Positions 1 to 8,159 of a DNA stretch of 21,799 nt are shown piece by piece; positions within the stretch are counted from its first letter, which is position 1; each line of letters opens with the position of its first letter. The position numbers and the translations under genes are program-made. This stretch comes from Verrucomicrobiota bacterium (GTDB lineage: Bacteria; Verrucomicrobiota; Verrucomicrobiae; Limisphaerales; UBA11358). The notes below the pieces were generated by a model. That model was not told the origin of the DNA. It worked only from the letters and a program-made list of their open reading frames with translations, and searched no databases. The stretch spans positions 1-21,799 of the forward strand of contig JACZKP010000174.1 in the NCBI GenBank assembly GCA_014860005.1, written 5' to 3'.

Positions 1-158
1 AGACAGCAGGCCAGGAACGACACGAACAGGTGCGCTTCAATGCGGGGTGCGAGTTGATGATGGATCGGGCGCCGCGCCAGGTCGCCTTTGAGTTCTTTGA
101 AGGCTTGTTCGACTTCGGTGAGTTGCAGGTAAAATTCCCACGGCGTTGGATCCGCTGC
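1..158 (-). pseudogene. IS4/IS1634-type transposase, C-terminal fragment
   Basis: The minus strand reads, without a stop, a peptide containing WEFYLQLTEVEQAFKELKGD followed by RRPIHHQLAPRIEAHLFVSF. This is the hallmark C-terminal block of DDE transposases of the IS4/IS1634/ISBst12 group; the E in EQAF is the expected catalytic glutamate. The frame runs off the left edge, so the true 3' end is not visible. Upstream of about position 155 the frame stays open to an in-frame TGA near 255, but that sequence (ending GTDPRLSHSAAADP) no longer looks like the family and the first two catalytic aspartates are absent. It is therefore a remnant rather than a working transposase. Confidence 0.7.
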
Positions 159-734
159 GGCGCTATGGGACAGCCGGGGGTCAGTGCCGATACTTGGCCT
201 GCCCAGAACAGGCCTATCTGCCAGGCATGGGATGAACATTCTGTGGGACAGCAGCCATCAAATTGATAACCAGAATCATCCGGCCAGGAAAACATACCCA
301 AAACTCTCAACGCACTCCGCTGGGGATGCCCTCCGATTTCGAGAAAATCGGCGACTCTTTGTTCCGATCAGCCAGCCTGTGGGATGGATGTGAATTGCCT
401 AAACCAAGTGATCAAGCCCGATGCCGAATCACCAGCTGGAATACCGAAAGGCTTTCGTCGTTTGAAATGGAATGAAGTCGTGAGTCGCAGAGACTTTGAA
501 CCGTCCTGTGCGCGCGGCCGACCGTCCCTCCGAACAATCCCATCAGGTGCCAAACTGGCCGGGACCTCCAGCGGGTGCAATTGAAGCCCTCAGACGTTAC
601 CCAGGTCACCCGTGCTGGGGCATCAATGAATGACGGGGGCGACAACCGCGCAAGCCTGAGTCGGAGAAACCTCCCACGGCGGGGCGAAGCGAAACGGCAA
701 AACATCTGGTCACAACGGAGAACAAGAGAGTGAA
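159..734. other. intergenic stretch without a supported gene
   Basis: Several short overlapping open frames exist on both strands (for example 412-768 minus and 384-584 plus). None shows a recognisable domain, a plausible ribosome binding site or a consistent amino-acid composition. A small hairpin with 7-bp arms (CCGATTT/AAATCGG) lies at 333-351. The stretch sits between two transposase remnants and is most simply read as decayed insertion-sequence or flanking DNA. Confidence 0.4.
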
Positions 735-2071
735 TTAAAAGCCGACGCCAACGGTCGAACTCAAGCACAGTCGAACTTTTTTCGCTTTGAACTCAACCAC
801 CTGGCGCCACCAACGGGCCACATTGGTGGCGGCAAATTCCGGGGTGTCGTGGGAAGTCCCGACAAAGACCGAAGCCCGGTTGCTCAATAAATCCAGCACG
901 CCATAAGGATTGGCCAGGCCTTTGGCTTCGGAACGAAAGTCGTGGTCTTTGACCGGCGTCGACTCCAGGCTCCAAACCCGGCCCGCATTCTTGAAGTGGC
1001 CCACCAACTCCTTTTTCTTGGTGTCCACGCTGATCATCGGTTGGCCGCCGCGTTCAAAGCGTTTCTTCTGCCTGGCAATGTAATCAAACTGTTGTTCCCG
1101 GTGGGGATGCGATGTTGACAGGGCTTTGCTGTTGGAATGTAAGGAGTAGCCCAGTTGCTCCAGTAATCGGCGCACCGTGTTGGGACTCAGCGACAGGCCG
1201 AGCTGGTGCAGTTCTCGCACAATTTGCCGCAGATGTTTGCCCGTCCACAGACCGCGTCGCCCGGTGGGATCTCCGGCGGTATCCTCCCGGAGCAGGCCGC
1301 TCAATCGCTTCAGGATGGCGGGCGTTTTTTTTCGGCCCGCAGTCTGCCGCCTCCAGGCCGCCGGATTCGGCCCGATGGGATCTGCCCCGCCAGCAACTCC
1401 CGCCGGCCTCGAGCCACCGTCTCCTCATCCAGTCCCAAAAGTTCAGCCAGTCTTCGATCGCCACCGTGGCCTTGCTTGAGGCTTTCCAGGCCCGCATAGA
1501 GCCGGCGTTGCTGCTCATCCAACAGGCTGTAGAAGAGCACCCCCGCAGCCCGGCGCTGGTGTTGCTCTTCATCGACGCTTTGCTGCAGGGCGACTCGGGC
1601 GGCTCGCTGCTCCTGGAGGCGGCGGTGTTCTTTGGAGGCATAAAGATATCTGCCTTGGTTATCCTCGCGATGAACGCGTCCAGCCCGGACCAGCTCCCGT
1701 AAAGCGTCTTTGACCGGCACCTGCAGCAACTCCTCCAGTTCGCTGGCATAATAGCCGGCGGCAGAGTCCTTGACCAACGCAGGAGCGGTGTCCAGCAGCG
1801 TGCCGTAACGGGAAAACCAGGCTCCTCGGGCCTGCCAAAGGCCCTGATCATCGAAACGCGCAATCGAATGCAGCGTGTAGAAGCCTCCGCGATGCGAATA
1901 GCTGGTAAAGTAATCCAGGGTGGCGAGTTTACGAAACACCGTGACATCGACGGGGGTGCCCAACGCCGCTTTCATCTCAGGCATCGTGACGGCGCGCCGG
2001 CGTTTGAAGAGGTCCAAGAGCGGTTGAATGACAAAGCGGACGCGTCGCATATTGTTAGAATAACGCCACAC
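735..2071 (-). pseudogene. ISAzo13-type transposase, winged-helix fusion, 3'-truncated
   Basis: Two minus-strand frames, 2071-1310 and 1304-735, together encode an ISAzo13 (Rhodopirellula-type DDE) transposase. The first starts at GTG 2071, with AGGGA just upstream, or at ATG 2050. It encodes about 165 residues of winged-helix-like sequence (TVFRKLATLDYFTSYSHRGG, FYTLHSIARFD), then the transposase helix-turn-helix part (LLDEQQRRLYAGLESLKQGH, GRIRRPGGG). It stops just after a run of eight A. A -1 shift there continues directly into KTPAILKRLSGLLREDTAGD, WTGKHLRQIV, LLEQLGYSL and the first catalytic block ISVDTKKKELVGHFKN. Similarity ends after NVARWWRQV at about position 803. The second Asp and the Glu of the DDE triad are missing, so the element cannot transpose. 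Family confidence is high; the fused-domain reading is moderate. Confidence 0.75.
1325..1332 (-). other. candidate -1 frameshift site (A8 tract) in transposase
   Basis: Eight consecutive A on the coding (minus) strand lie in the phase GAA AAA AAA CGC. This gives a canonical A AAA AAA heptamer for -1 slippage. Without slippage translation stops five codons later at TGA 1312-1310. With -1 slippage it continues into the conserved catalytic half. It could instead be a plain mutation in a dead element or a homopolymer sequencing error. Confidence 0.5.
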
Positions 2072-2098
2072 AGTATCCCTATAAGCATTATTCTAACA
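2053..2098. promoter_or_regulatory. inverted repeat overlapping the transposase start
   Basis: TGTTAGAATAA at 2053-2063 is exactly complementary to TTATTCTAACA at 2088-2098. Allowing one mismatch, the arms extend to 14 bp with an 18-bp spacer. The repeat straddles the GTG start at 2071 and lies just upstream of the alternative ATG at 2050. It could be an operator for the fused winged-helix domain, a terminal inverted repeat sub-structure, or an mRNA hairpin limiting translation. Confidence 0.45.
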
Positions 2099-2392
2099 TT
2101 GAGCGGACCTTTGAAAAGAGGATTCCTTCCCTCGCGGCGATCACGAACGCACGGCGAATGAGCGGGCGCGCATGAACCGAAACAAAGTCATTCTCTGCGC
2201 TCTGCGACATCCCCAAACAAGGGCGAATCTTGGCGATTTGTTATGACAAACCGTTATGACTCTGACTTTTGGAACCAGAAGAAAGCGACGAAACCACTGA
2301 TTCTATTGGGGGAATATCAGATTGAGGATTGCAGCGACCAACTGCAAACCGCCAGGCGTTGAGTCAGATGATTTATGTTCATAAAGCGGGAT
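2099..2392. other. intergenic region between IS remnant and ceramidase gene
   Basis: No supported coding frame is present. The only structure noticed is a short direct repeat, GTTATGAC, occurring twice around 2243-2266. This stretch contains the region downstream of the ceramidase-like gene, but no convincing stem plus T-run terminator was seen. Confidence 0.35.
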
Positions 2393-3778
2393 TCAATTTC
2401 CATGGAGGGGCGTTCCCTCGGACTTGGTTTTCTGGTTGCGGAAGGATTGCGGCAACAAGTCGTGGACGGCGCCGACAATCAGGCTTTCAGTTTCCATCGC
2501 CAGGCGCGCGGGCAGCCCGTAGAAAATCATCGCGCCACCGCCCTCGTAACCGCCCTCCTTGAGAATGCGCTCGGACGGGATGTAGCAGGGTACGTCGTTG
2601 GCGTAGGCGTTGACCCACAACCGGGCGGAGTCGAATTCACGCTTCAGCCGCAATGAATAGTCCACCACCACCTCACCCGGCAGAAACACCACGGCCAATT
2701 CGTCGCCGAAGTTCCAGGTTTGGACCAGATAAGGCAGATGCGTGGATAGCGACTCGCCGCCATCAAGCTTGGCGAGCGTCCAGCGGGCGTGATAGCCGGA
2801 GTAACTCTGGTCCTGGGCGCGTTGTTCCCACTCGGCGCGCGAGGGCAGGGGATCGAAGGGCAGTTCAAGCGGCTTTGTGCGGCAGACGAGCGGGCGGTTG
2901 AGCGGAGTCAGTTGCTGCGTGAGCAGTGCGTTGATCTTCGCGGCAATTTCCTGTCCGTGTTGAAGGGCCAGGTTGAGGCCGGTGCGGGGATGCGGATTTG
3001 CGTCCGCCCCACAACCGATGCCCACGAGCACAACCGCGCCGGGGTGATCGCGTTCGAGGATTTCCTGGGCATACCCGGCCCAGTCGCCGCAGACCTGATT
3101 GAAATCACCGCCCAGCGTCGTGCAATGGCAGGCGTAACTGGTAAACAGCGCACGCAGTTTGCCCTGGCGATCCGTGACGGTGAGCACGGGCAAGTCATGA
3201 TCCACCGGATCGCCCTGTGTCCGGCGATTGGCGGCAAAACCAGCCTTGCTCTGGCCCCAGCTCAACTTGCCAGGTTTGCGCTTGCGCAAGGCCTCCAGCG
3301 CAACGCGCTCGATGGCGTCCACCAGTTCGCGGGTGTAGCGTTCGACGCGCGCGCGATGCTCCGGCGGCAACGGTTCGCCAAACAGCGTGTCCAGATTGCC
3401 GGCGAGACACGGAGTGGTATGGCTATGCGTAGAGCAGATCGCCACCCGCGCCGGGTCAATGCGCTTCTTCTTTTGCAGACGCAGCACCACTTCGTCGCGG
3501 ACATGCCGCGGCACGCCGATGTTATCCACCGTGATCAGGATGGCGGGCCCTTCCTTGTCCGTGCCAATCGCCATTGCCTTGGCCCACAGCCGTTGCGCCA
3601 CCTCGGTGGATTCGGTTTTGCGCACGGCATAACCGCTGAGGCGAATTGGATAGGCGGGCGTAATGTCAATGCGAGCGGCGCCGATGTGATAAAGGCGGTC
3701 AGCCGCAGCGGACATGACGGTGACGGCCGACAAGCCCAGGCCAAAACAACTCAGCATCCAAAAGCACGTTTTCATCAC
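2393..3778 (-). CDS. secreted neutral/alkaline ceramidase-family hydrolase
   Basis: The 461-residue protein resembles the N-terminal catalytic domain of neutral/alkaline non-lysosomal ceramidases (Ceramidase_alk family). These are zinc amidases that cleave ceramide to sphingosine and fatty acid. A signal peptide is visible at residues 1-25 (hydrophobic, ending SAAAD). Family features are the start YHIGAARIDITP (about 30-41), the zinc-ligand-like STHSHTTP (HSH at 118-120), YACHCTTLGG (His 218) and CGDWAGY (about 229-235). The C-terminal lipid-binding module of the classical enzymes is absent, so it is a short form. Many short forms in Verrucomicrobiota and Planctomycetota have unknown substrates, so the class is clear but ceramide as substrate is not. 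It stands alone, with a 123-bp gap to the next minus-strand gene upstream. Confidence 0.8.
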   Translation of the reverse strand: MMKTCFWMLSCFGLGLSAVTVMSAAADRLYHIGAARIDITPAYPIRLSGYAVRKTESTEVAQRLWAKAMAIGTDKEGPAILITVDNIGVPRHVRDEVVLRLQKKKRIDPARVAICSTHSHTTPCLAGNLDTLFGEPLPPEHRARVERYTRELVDAIERVALEALRKRKPGKLSWGQSKAGFAANRRTQGDPVDHDLPVLTVTDRQGKLRALFTSYACHCTTLGGDFNQVCGDWAGYAQEILERDHPGAVVLVGIGCGADANPHPRTGLNLALQHGQEIAAKINALLTQQLTPLNRPLVCRTKPLELPFDPLPSRAEWEQRAQDQSYSGYHARWTLAKLDGGESLSTHLPYLVQTWNFGDELAVVFLPGEVVVDYSLRLKREFDSARLWVNAYANDVPCYIPSERILKEGGYEGGGAMIFYGLPARLAMETESLIVGAVHDLLPQSFRNQKTKSEGTPLHGN

Positions 3779-3901
3779 TCTGCTTGTTGATCATGCGCCG
3801 CACGCCGTCCGCCGAAGCCAAACCCCGGAGCACCCCGCGAGGAGCAAAAGCATCATGGGCCGGTGGCGGATGGATGCCAAGTTCCAACTGCGATCCCTGG
3901 C

Positions 3902-4432
3902 TCAGAATTGATCTTCCTTCTCCTTGAACAGCACATTGAACGTGGTCAGCGAGCCGTAACTGCGCGTGATGTATTGCTGCATTTCGATCTTCTCGCCGTC
4001 GGTCAGCTTTTCGTGCGCGTTAATCTTCTGTTCCAACACGCGGAGATTGTTGCGGACCATCACAATCTTGTGGAAGAAAGTCTCCAGCGGCACTTCCTTG
4101 GTCTGCAAGGCCGGGTCGGCTGGATGCATCACTAATCGGCCGCCATGCCAGCGCGCGCCCAGCTTTTCCACGATGCCATCCGATCGCGCCAGGCCAAGCT
4201 TGTAGAGAACTGCGTCCAGCGTCTGTTCGACAAATTGTTTCAACGGCACGCCCAGTCCGGTCACCGCAACCTGTGCCTCGGCCGGCTCCAAGCCCGCCGC
4301 CTCCGGCGCCACGATGCGTTTGCCGTCAGTAAACAGAATCTCCGCGGTGCTTTCAGAAATTGATTTCACCGTGCCCAGGCCATATTGCGGATGGCGGACG
4401 TTCATCCCGAGATGCAGCGACTCGATCTTCAT
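3902..4432 (-). CDS. conserved hypothetical protein, Tudor/CarD-like N-terminus
   Basis: A 176-residue soluble protein without signal peptide or membrane segment. Residues 5-45 (VRHPQYGLGTVKSISESTAE then ILFTDGKRIV) look like the small beta-barrel of the Tudor/CarD/UvrD-C-tail type, which usually contacts protein or nucleic acid. The rest is mainly helical: LKQFVEQTLDAVLYKLGLAR (64-83), GARWHGGRLVMHPADP (92-107) and a long charged helix around 119-145. The conserved-looking C-terminal half resembles no function I can name. Assignment to a nucleic-acid or RNA-polymerase partner would be inference from the beta-barrel alone. The start is the first ATG after an upstream region lacking the frame; no strong Shine-Dalgarno is visible. 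Confidence 0.7.
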   Translation of the reverse strand: MKIESLHLGMNVRHPQYGLGTVKSISESTAEILFTDGKRIVAPEAAGLEPAEAQVAVTGLGVPLKQFVEQTLDAVLYKLGLARSDGIVEKLGARWHGGRLVMHPADPALQTKEVPLETFFHKIVMVRNNLRVLEQKINAHEKLTDGEKIEMQQYITRSYGSLTTFNVLFKEKEDQF

Positions 4433-4541
4433 GGTTTCCGTTTACCACGGATGCGGGCGGAGGGGGACAAAAAACTTTTCCGTTTGCTGCTCCACCAGTT
4501 CAAAGTAATGACTGAAAGATGACGCACGGTCATCCACCCAC

Positions 4542-4562
4542 ACCCGCCGCGTTGTGGCGGGT
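4542..4562. other. 7-bp hairpin in intergenic region
   Basis: ACCCGCC and GGCGGGT form a perfect 7-bp stem around a 7-base loop between the genes ending at 4692 and starting at 4432 on the minus strand. No T-run follows on either strand, so intrinsic termination is uncertain. The remaining 4433-4691 shows no gene. Confidence 0.3.
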
Positions 4563-4691
4563 CACCTTGGAAACCTGACTCTGGATCAACTCTTCCTCTC
4601 CGCGAGTGGGCGGCAGCAATCAACAAGTATTCTCCATACCGCGTTGGTCGTGCCGCATGACGGGTCTGGCGCGCAGCAAACCAATGCGCGG

Positions 4692-5426
4692 CTACGGCTC
4701 GAGAATCTGCGCACGATAGAATCGGACGGAGGCGTTCTGTGCATCGGTGTCAACGAACGACACAGTGCCCGTGGCGTTGCTCACGACGAAAAGCGGCAAC
4801 CAAGTCTGGGGCGGCGTCCGATGCTCAATGACATACCGGGCGCCGATCTCTCCCACCAACAAAAACTCACGATCACCCGAGGGCAGGTTTTGTCCCGGAT
4901 ACAGTTTTGCCGTGGCCAGGATGGGTTGCCCGCTTTGAAGGCTGTAGCTTTTCAACTCATTCAAAGGTCGTGGTGGCGCGGGCACGGCGGTCAGAACCAC
5001 CGGCATTAACTCCGACTGGCCGAAGCTTCCGCCGAGGGCGCGGGCCGCTTCGAACGTGTCGCCAAACCGATTATCCCACACGCGCACCCGCACATAAGCC
5101 GTCTGGTCGGCGAGGACATCAGGAATGCGAGCCGAATTTGGAAAGTAGTACCCTGCGGCGTCCCCGGTGCCGAAGAAAACGGCAGAACCCACCGCATGCA
5201 ATGAATTGGAAGTCGCACCAGCATAAAGTTGCGCGGAATAATTGCTGCCCGCCAATCTCGTCGAACCGTCGAGATCGAAAACGGGAAAATCAATGATGCC
5301 GGACAATCCCATCGTGAGATTCCTCCAATTTACAAAGCCGCCGCCAGTGCCTGTGATGACCGAGAGATTTGCGGGCAAACTTAGTACTCTGGGCCGAAAG
5401 TTCGGTGACGTATTCTCGATTTTCAC
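4692..5426 (-). pseudogene. secreted-type beta-rich protein, apparently 5'-truncated
   Basis: The 244-residue frame from GTG 5426 lacks any signal peptide, although its body is typical of exported verrucomicrobial proteins. Residues about 45-150 (FPVFDLDGSTRLAGSNYSAQ, LYAG, GSAVFFGTGDAAGYYFP, YVRVRVWDNRFGDTFEAARA) match a domain usually found right after a signal peptide. The C-terminus (YVIEHRTPPQTWLPL to SVRFYRAQILEP) matches the W...RFYR tail seen on two other proteins of this window. The frame stays open upstream of the GTG into the IS630-type remnant, up to a TGA in its tail, with no ATG and no ribosome site. I infer that the 5' end was removed or replaced during insertion or deletion involving that element. 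It could still be expressed as a cytoplasmic fragment. No function is assigned. Confidence 0.55.
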
Positions 5427-5600
5427 GCAGTCAGTAGACTTGTTGAGCGCGCGTTGAGTTTTTTGACCAACGCCTTCAACTCAACGCGCGTGAACTTCCA
5501 CTCGAAGGGTTTCGCGATTTGCTCATAGTAGGATTGGAAATCCAACAGTCTCTTGGCCACGGCATCGAGGGAAGAAAAGTCGTTTTCTTCTCGCTCTACC
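5423..5600 (-). pseudogene. IS630-type transposase, C-terminal remnant
   Basis: The minus strand encodes NDFSSLDAVAKRLLDFQSYY then EQIAKPFEWKFTRVELKALV and stops at 5423. This matches the extreme C-terminus of IS630-family transposases, where a spacing of helix, AKPF-W and a final basic helix is characteristic. The similarity begins near 5590. Further upstream in the same frame the sequence belongs to something else, so the DDE catalytic core is gone. Its end overlaps the first bases of the truncated secreted-type gene, which ties the two events together. Confidence 0.6.
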
Positions 5601-5704
5601 AGATACTTGGCGAGGTTTTCTGCCGGGCTGGTCAGCCTTTGGAAGCAATTACCGCGCTTCGTGAAGGAGTCGGAAAGGTGCCCCACCAATTTGGCCGACC
5701 CAAA

Positions 5705-5950
5705 CTACCACGCTGCCTCCGGAGCGCCGTGTCCGAGCGCCCGCTCCGCGTGAATGACTGCCTGGTGGATGTCCCCGGCTTTGCCACGGCTTTGGAGGCA
5801 ACGGGCAAGGTGGTATTCCAAACCTTTCGCGCCCGCGTTTCCAAGCAGCACCGTCAACACGCCAATCCTCTCGTCAAGTTCCTCTGCATCAGTTGGGACA
5901 ACCGTCAGAGCGGGTGGAAGCTTTCCGCAGCGTTGGGAGGTTTCTTCTGT
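5705..5950 (-). pseudogene. decayed fragment resembling a TPR-type protein
   Basis: On the minus strand an open stretch reads VVPTDAEELDERIGVLTVLL, then AKGLEYHLARCLQSRGKAGD and IHQAVIHAERALGHGAPEAAW before an in-frame TAG at 5707-5705. The helix-turn-helix periodicity and the A-x-x-x-A-L-x-x-G spacing recall tetratricopeptide repeats. It has no start codon or ribosome site. The same frame continues past the stop into unrelated sequence and then into the IS630 remnant. A 443-base frame on the opposite strand spans this region but looks like its antisense shadow. Confidence 0.35.
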
Positions 5951-6059
5951 TTCTCCGCTTGACGCAACTCAAGCGTGAAGCTTACAACTCATGTCGTAGT
6001 GCCCCGGGACGTACTGGGACCGCAAATCCGGCATCGGGCTCCAATCGAAACTCAGACCT

Positions 6060-7343
6060 ATGAACATGAATCCTCCATCCTCCTCCGCTTACCGCCCGAT
6101 GAATCGGCGCGGATTCATCCGCACCTCGTCCAAAACGGCGCTGGTGCTGGGCGCCGCGTCGTCCGTGCTGATCTCACGAAAGAATGTCCTTGGCGCAAAT
6201 GACAAGATCGGCATTGGTTTCATTGGCGCCGGCGGTCGTGGCCGCGACCACCTGAAGCTTATTCATGCCTTGACCACCCAGGGCAAACCGCTCCGCATCG
6301 TGGCGGTGTGCGATGCCTACGAGCCGCGTCTGCGCAACGCGGCGGAAGGCTACGGGGCCAAGCCTTACCGGAATCACCAGGACTTGATCGCGGATAAGGA
6401 AGTGGACGTTGTCTGCATCGCCACGCCCGACCGGTTGCACGTTCCACAGGCGATGGATGCCATCCGCGCAGGCAAGGACGTGTATTGTGAGAAACCGATG
6501 GGCCACTGGAGCCAATTTGAGTTGAGCAAGGAGTTTTACGAGGAGACCCGCAAGCTGGGTCGCGTCGTGCAGATCGGCAACCAGGCCAACTCCAGCAGCG
6601 CATGGCTCAAGGTGAAGGAATTGATTCAACAGGGCGCGATTGGCCGTGTCCAACATGTCGCCGCCGGTTTCTATCGGAATGGCGATTGGGGCGAGCGTAT
6701 GCCCATCCCCGACCACAACGCCAAGCCCGGGCCGGACCTTGATTGGCAGGCGTTCCTTGGTGACGCGCCCAAAGTGCCGTTCAGCGTCGAGCGCTTTTTT
6801 AGTTGGCGCAGCTTCCTCGACTACGCGGGCGGGCCGTCCACGGATTTGTTCCCGCATGTGCTCACGCCGTTCATCAGCGCGCTGGGCCTGAAATTCCCGT
6901 CGCTCGCCGTGGGCACCGGAGGCATTTTCAAATACGACGACTACGGTCGCGAAGTGCCGGACACATTCAATATGGTCATGGACTATCCCGAGCGCGTCTC
7001 GATCAATCTGGTCTGCACTTTGACCAACGCTTACAACAGCGATCCGGTGATCCGCGGCGAGAGCGGCACGATTGTGCTGGAAGGCACGGATTTCGGCGCC
7101 GGTTTCCGCAGCATCAAACTCCATCCGCTTAAAGGTGAACCGACTGAAATCCCGGGCAGCATCCCCAACAGCACCTTGGAGCACTGGAAAAACTTCCTCG
7201 AATGTGTGCGTACCCGCGCCAAGCCGGTGAGCGACGTGGAGTTCGGCCTTTATGTGCAAGCGGCCATGTGCATGGCGACACTGGGATTCCTGAAGAACAA
7301 GGTTGCGCGGTTTGATCCGGTGAAGCTGAGAATCCTGCTCTGA
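6060..7343 (+). CDS. Tat-exported Gfo/Idh/MocA family oxidoreductase
   Basis: A 427-residue protein with a twin-arginine signal (NRRGFIRTSS at residues 15-24, then a hydrophobic segment ending near KNVLGAND), which predicts folded export. The Rossmann dinucleotide motif GFIGAGGRG is at 53-61. The family signature CEKPMG at 143-148 carries the conserved Lys of the EKP motif. The C-terminal alpha/beta domain includes the GGPSTDLFPHVL region (about 257-268) expected to line the sugar site. Such enzymes are NAD(P)-dependent sugar or sugar-derivative dehydrogenases, and Tat-exported forms are very common in Verrucomicrobiota and Planctomycetota; the substrate cannot be read here. ATG 6060 and ATG 6099 (directly before the twin arginines) are both possible starts, and neither has a clear Shine-Dalgarno. 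It is divergent from the IS-disturbed region and converges on the DUF2310-like gene. Confidence 0.9.
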   Translation: MNMNPPSSSAYRPMNRRGFIRTSSKTALVLGAASSVLISRKNVLGANDKIGIGFIGAGGRGRDHLKLIHALTTQGKPLRIVAVCDAYEPRLRNAAEGYGAKPYRNHQDLIADKEVDVVCIATPDRLHVPQAMDAIRAGKDVYCEKPMGHWSQFELSKEFYEETRKLGRVVQIGNQANSSSAWLKVKELIQQGAIGRVQHVAAGFYRNGDWGERMPIPDHNAKPGPDLDWQAFLGDAPKVPFSVERFFSWRSFLDYAGGPSTDLFPHVLTPFISALGLKFPSLAVGTGGIFKYDDYGREVPDTFNMVMDYPERVSINLVCTLTNAYNSDPVIRGESGTIVLEGTDFGAGFRSIKLHPLKGEPTEIPGSIPNSTLEHWKNFLECVRTRAKPVSDVEFGLYVQAAMCMATLGFLKNKVARFDPVKLRILL

Positions 7344-7361
7344 TCGTCAACGGTTCAGAGC
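7337..7361. terminator. candidate bidirectional terminator hairpin
   Basis: GCTCTGA (7337-7343, including the stop codon of the oxidoreductase) pairs perfectly with TCAGAGC (7355-7361) around an 11-base loop. It lies exactly between two convergent genes whose stops are 26 bp apart. The following bases are only moderately T-rich on either strand, so strength is uncertain. Confidence 0.4.
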
Positions 7362-7368
7362 TTCGATT

Positions 7369-8145
7369 TCAGTTCCGCTTGGTGGGGAAGTCCACGGCCT
7401 TGCTCGAGAGCAGCCGGCAAGCCTCACACCTGAAATCGAAGAACTCTTGAGGTTTGGTCAGCAGCCACGGTTTGCTACAACCTGGGCAAAGGCGTTTGCA
7501 TTCTATCGCCTGGCTTCGTCCCCAGTATTTGTGCAGGTAGTAGAAAACCGGGATGTGAAGCTTTGCCTCCACTTGAGCACACAACTCGCGGCCGTCCTTG
7601 CTCAGGCCACTGTCGAGACGTGACATTTGGCGATAAGCCCACATTTCGCCGAAGCCACTACTGATGAACAACCGATCACATGCCTGATAGTCCGATTGCC
7701 AACTGAGCAGGAATTCGCGTGTTCTTATGTCGAGCGCCGAAAGCCGGTAGAACGGAACTGGTCGTCCACACGCCCCGCACGCCAGCGGAGAGGAGTCGTC
7801 GAACATGTGTGTGAAAAGATGCAGGGAGGAGCGACTGCGGCAGGAACAGGCAGGGGGTGTTTCATCCGCTTCGCCAATGACACTTCTGGCTGGTCGTCGG
7901 CTGACCAGCTTGGTTACACAGCGCAGTGCGGCCTTTCCTCTTCTGTCGTGGAAGTGACTTTCCAACGAGCATCTTTCCGGAAGAAGGCAGTGGAGTCGGA
8001 TCTTGCTTCCTGATTTCGAGATTGAATACTCATGCGCAATCTGGCCTTGGCGATACAAGGCGCAAGCGTAGTCCCAGATGGCACTTGCCAATTCCTGAGT
8101 CGCCGCTTGCTGCCGCGATATGAATTTGATCTCGGCAATAAACAT
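7369..8145 (-). CDS. DUF2310-like zinc-ribbon protein
   Basis: A 258-residue soluble protein with four CxC/CxxC-type pairs: C100/C102, C123/C126 (CGACGRP), C220/C223 (CPGC) and C240/C243 (CEAC). Segments REFLLSWQSDYQACDRLF (143-160), GEMWAYRQMSRLDSGLSKDG (166-185), FYYLHKYWGRS (201-211) and FDFRCEACRLL (236-246) match what I remember of the DUF2310 family, annotated as zinc-ribbon, possibly nucleic-acid-binding proteins of unknown function. The ATG at 8145 lies 14 bp after the gatB stop on the same strand, preceded by a weak GGGGT, so co-transcription with gatB is likely. Family assignment is from memory of motifs; biochemical role unknown. Confidence 0.7.
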   Translation of the reverse strand: MFIAEIKFISRQQAATQELASAIWDYACALYRQGQIAHEYSISKSGSKIRLHCLLPERCSLESHFHDRRGKAALRCVTKLVSRRPARSVIGEADETPPACSCRSRSSLHLFTHMFDDSSPLACGACGRPVPFYRLSALDIRTREFLLSWQSDYQACDRLFISSGFGEMWAYRQMSRLDSGLSKDGRELCAQVEAKLHIPVFYYLHKYWGRSQAIECKRLCPGCSKPWLLTKPQEFFDFRCEACRLLSSKAVDFPTKRN

Positions 8146-8159
8146 CGATACCCCACGAG

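Noticed and set aside
412..768. 118-codon minus-strand frame near the broken transposase end
   Set aside because: No recognisable domain or start signal, Arg/Leu/Ser-rich, and overlapped by frames on the other strand.
1084..1947. 287-codon open frame on the minus strand
   Set aside because: Different frame of the ISAzo13-type transposase region; the overlapping frames 1310-2071 and 735-1304 carry the family motifs.
2789..3790. 333-codon open frame on the plus strand
   Set aside because: Exact antisense of the ceramidase-family gene, which has a signal peptide and family motifs; the plus frame is compositionally a shadow (His/Arg/Ala-rich).
5519..5962. 147-codon plus-strand frame
   Set aside because: Runs antisense to the IS630-type and TPR-like remnants, which show family-like residues on the minus strand.
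6174..7259. 361-codon open frame on the minus strand
   Set aside because: Antisense of the Gfo/Idh/MocA gene; no domain and typical shadow composition.
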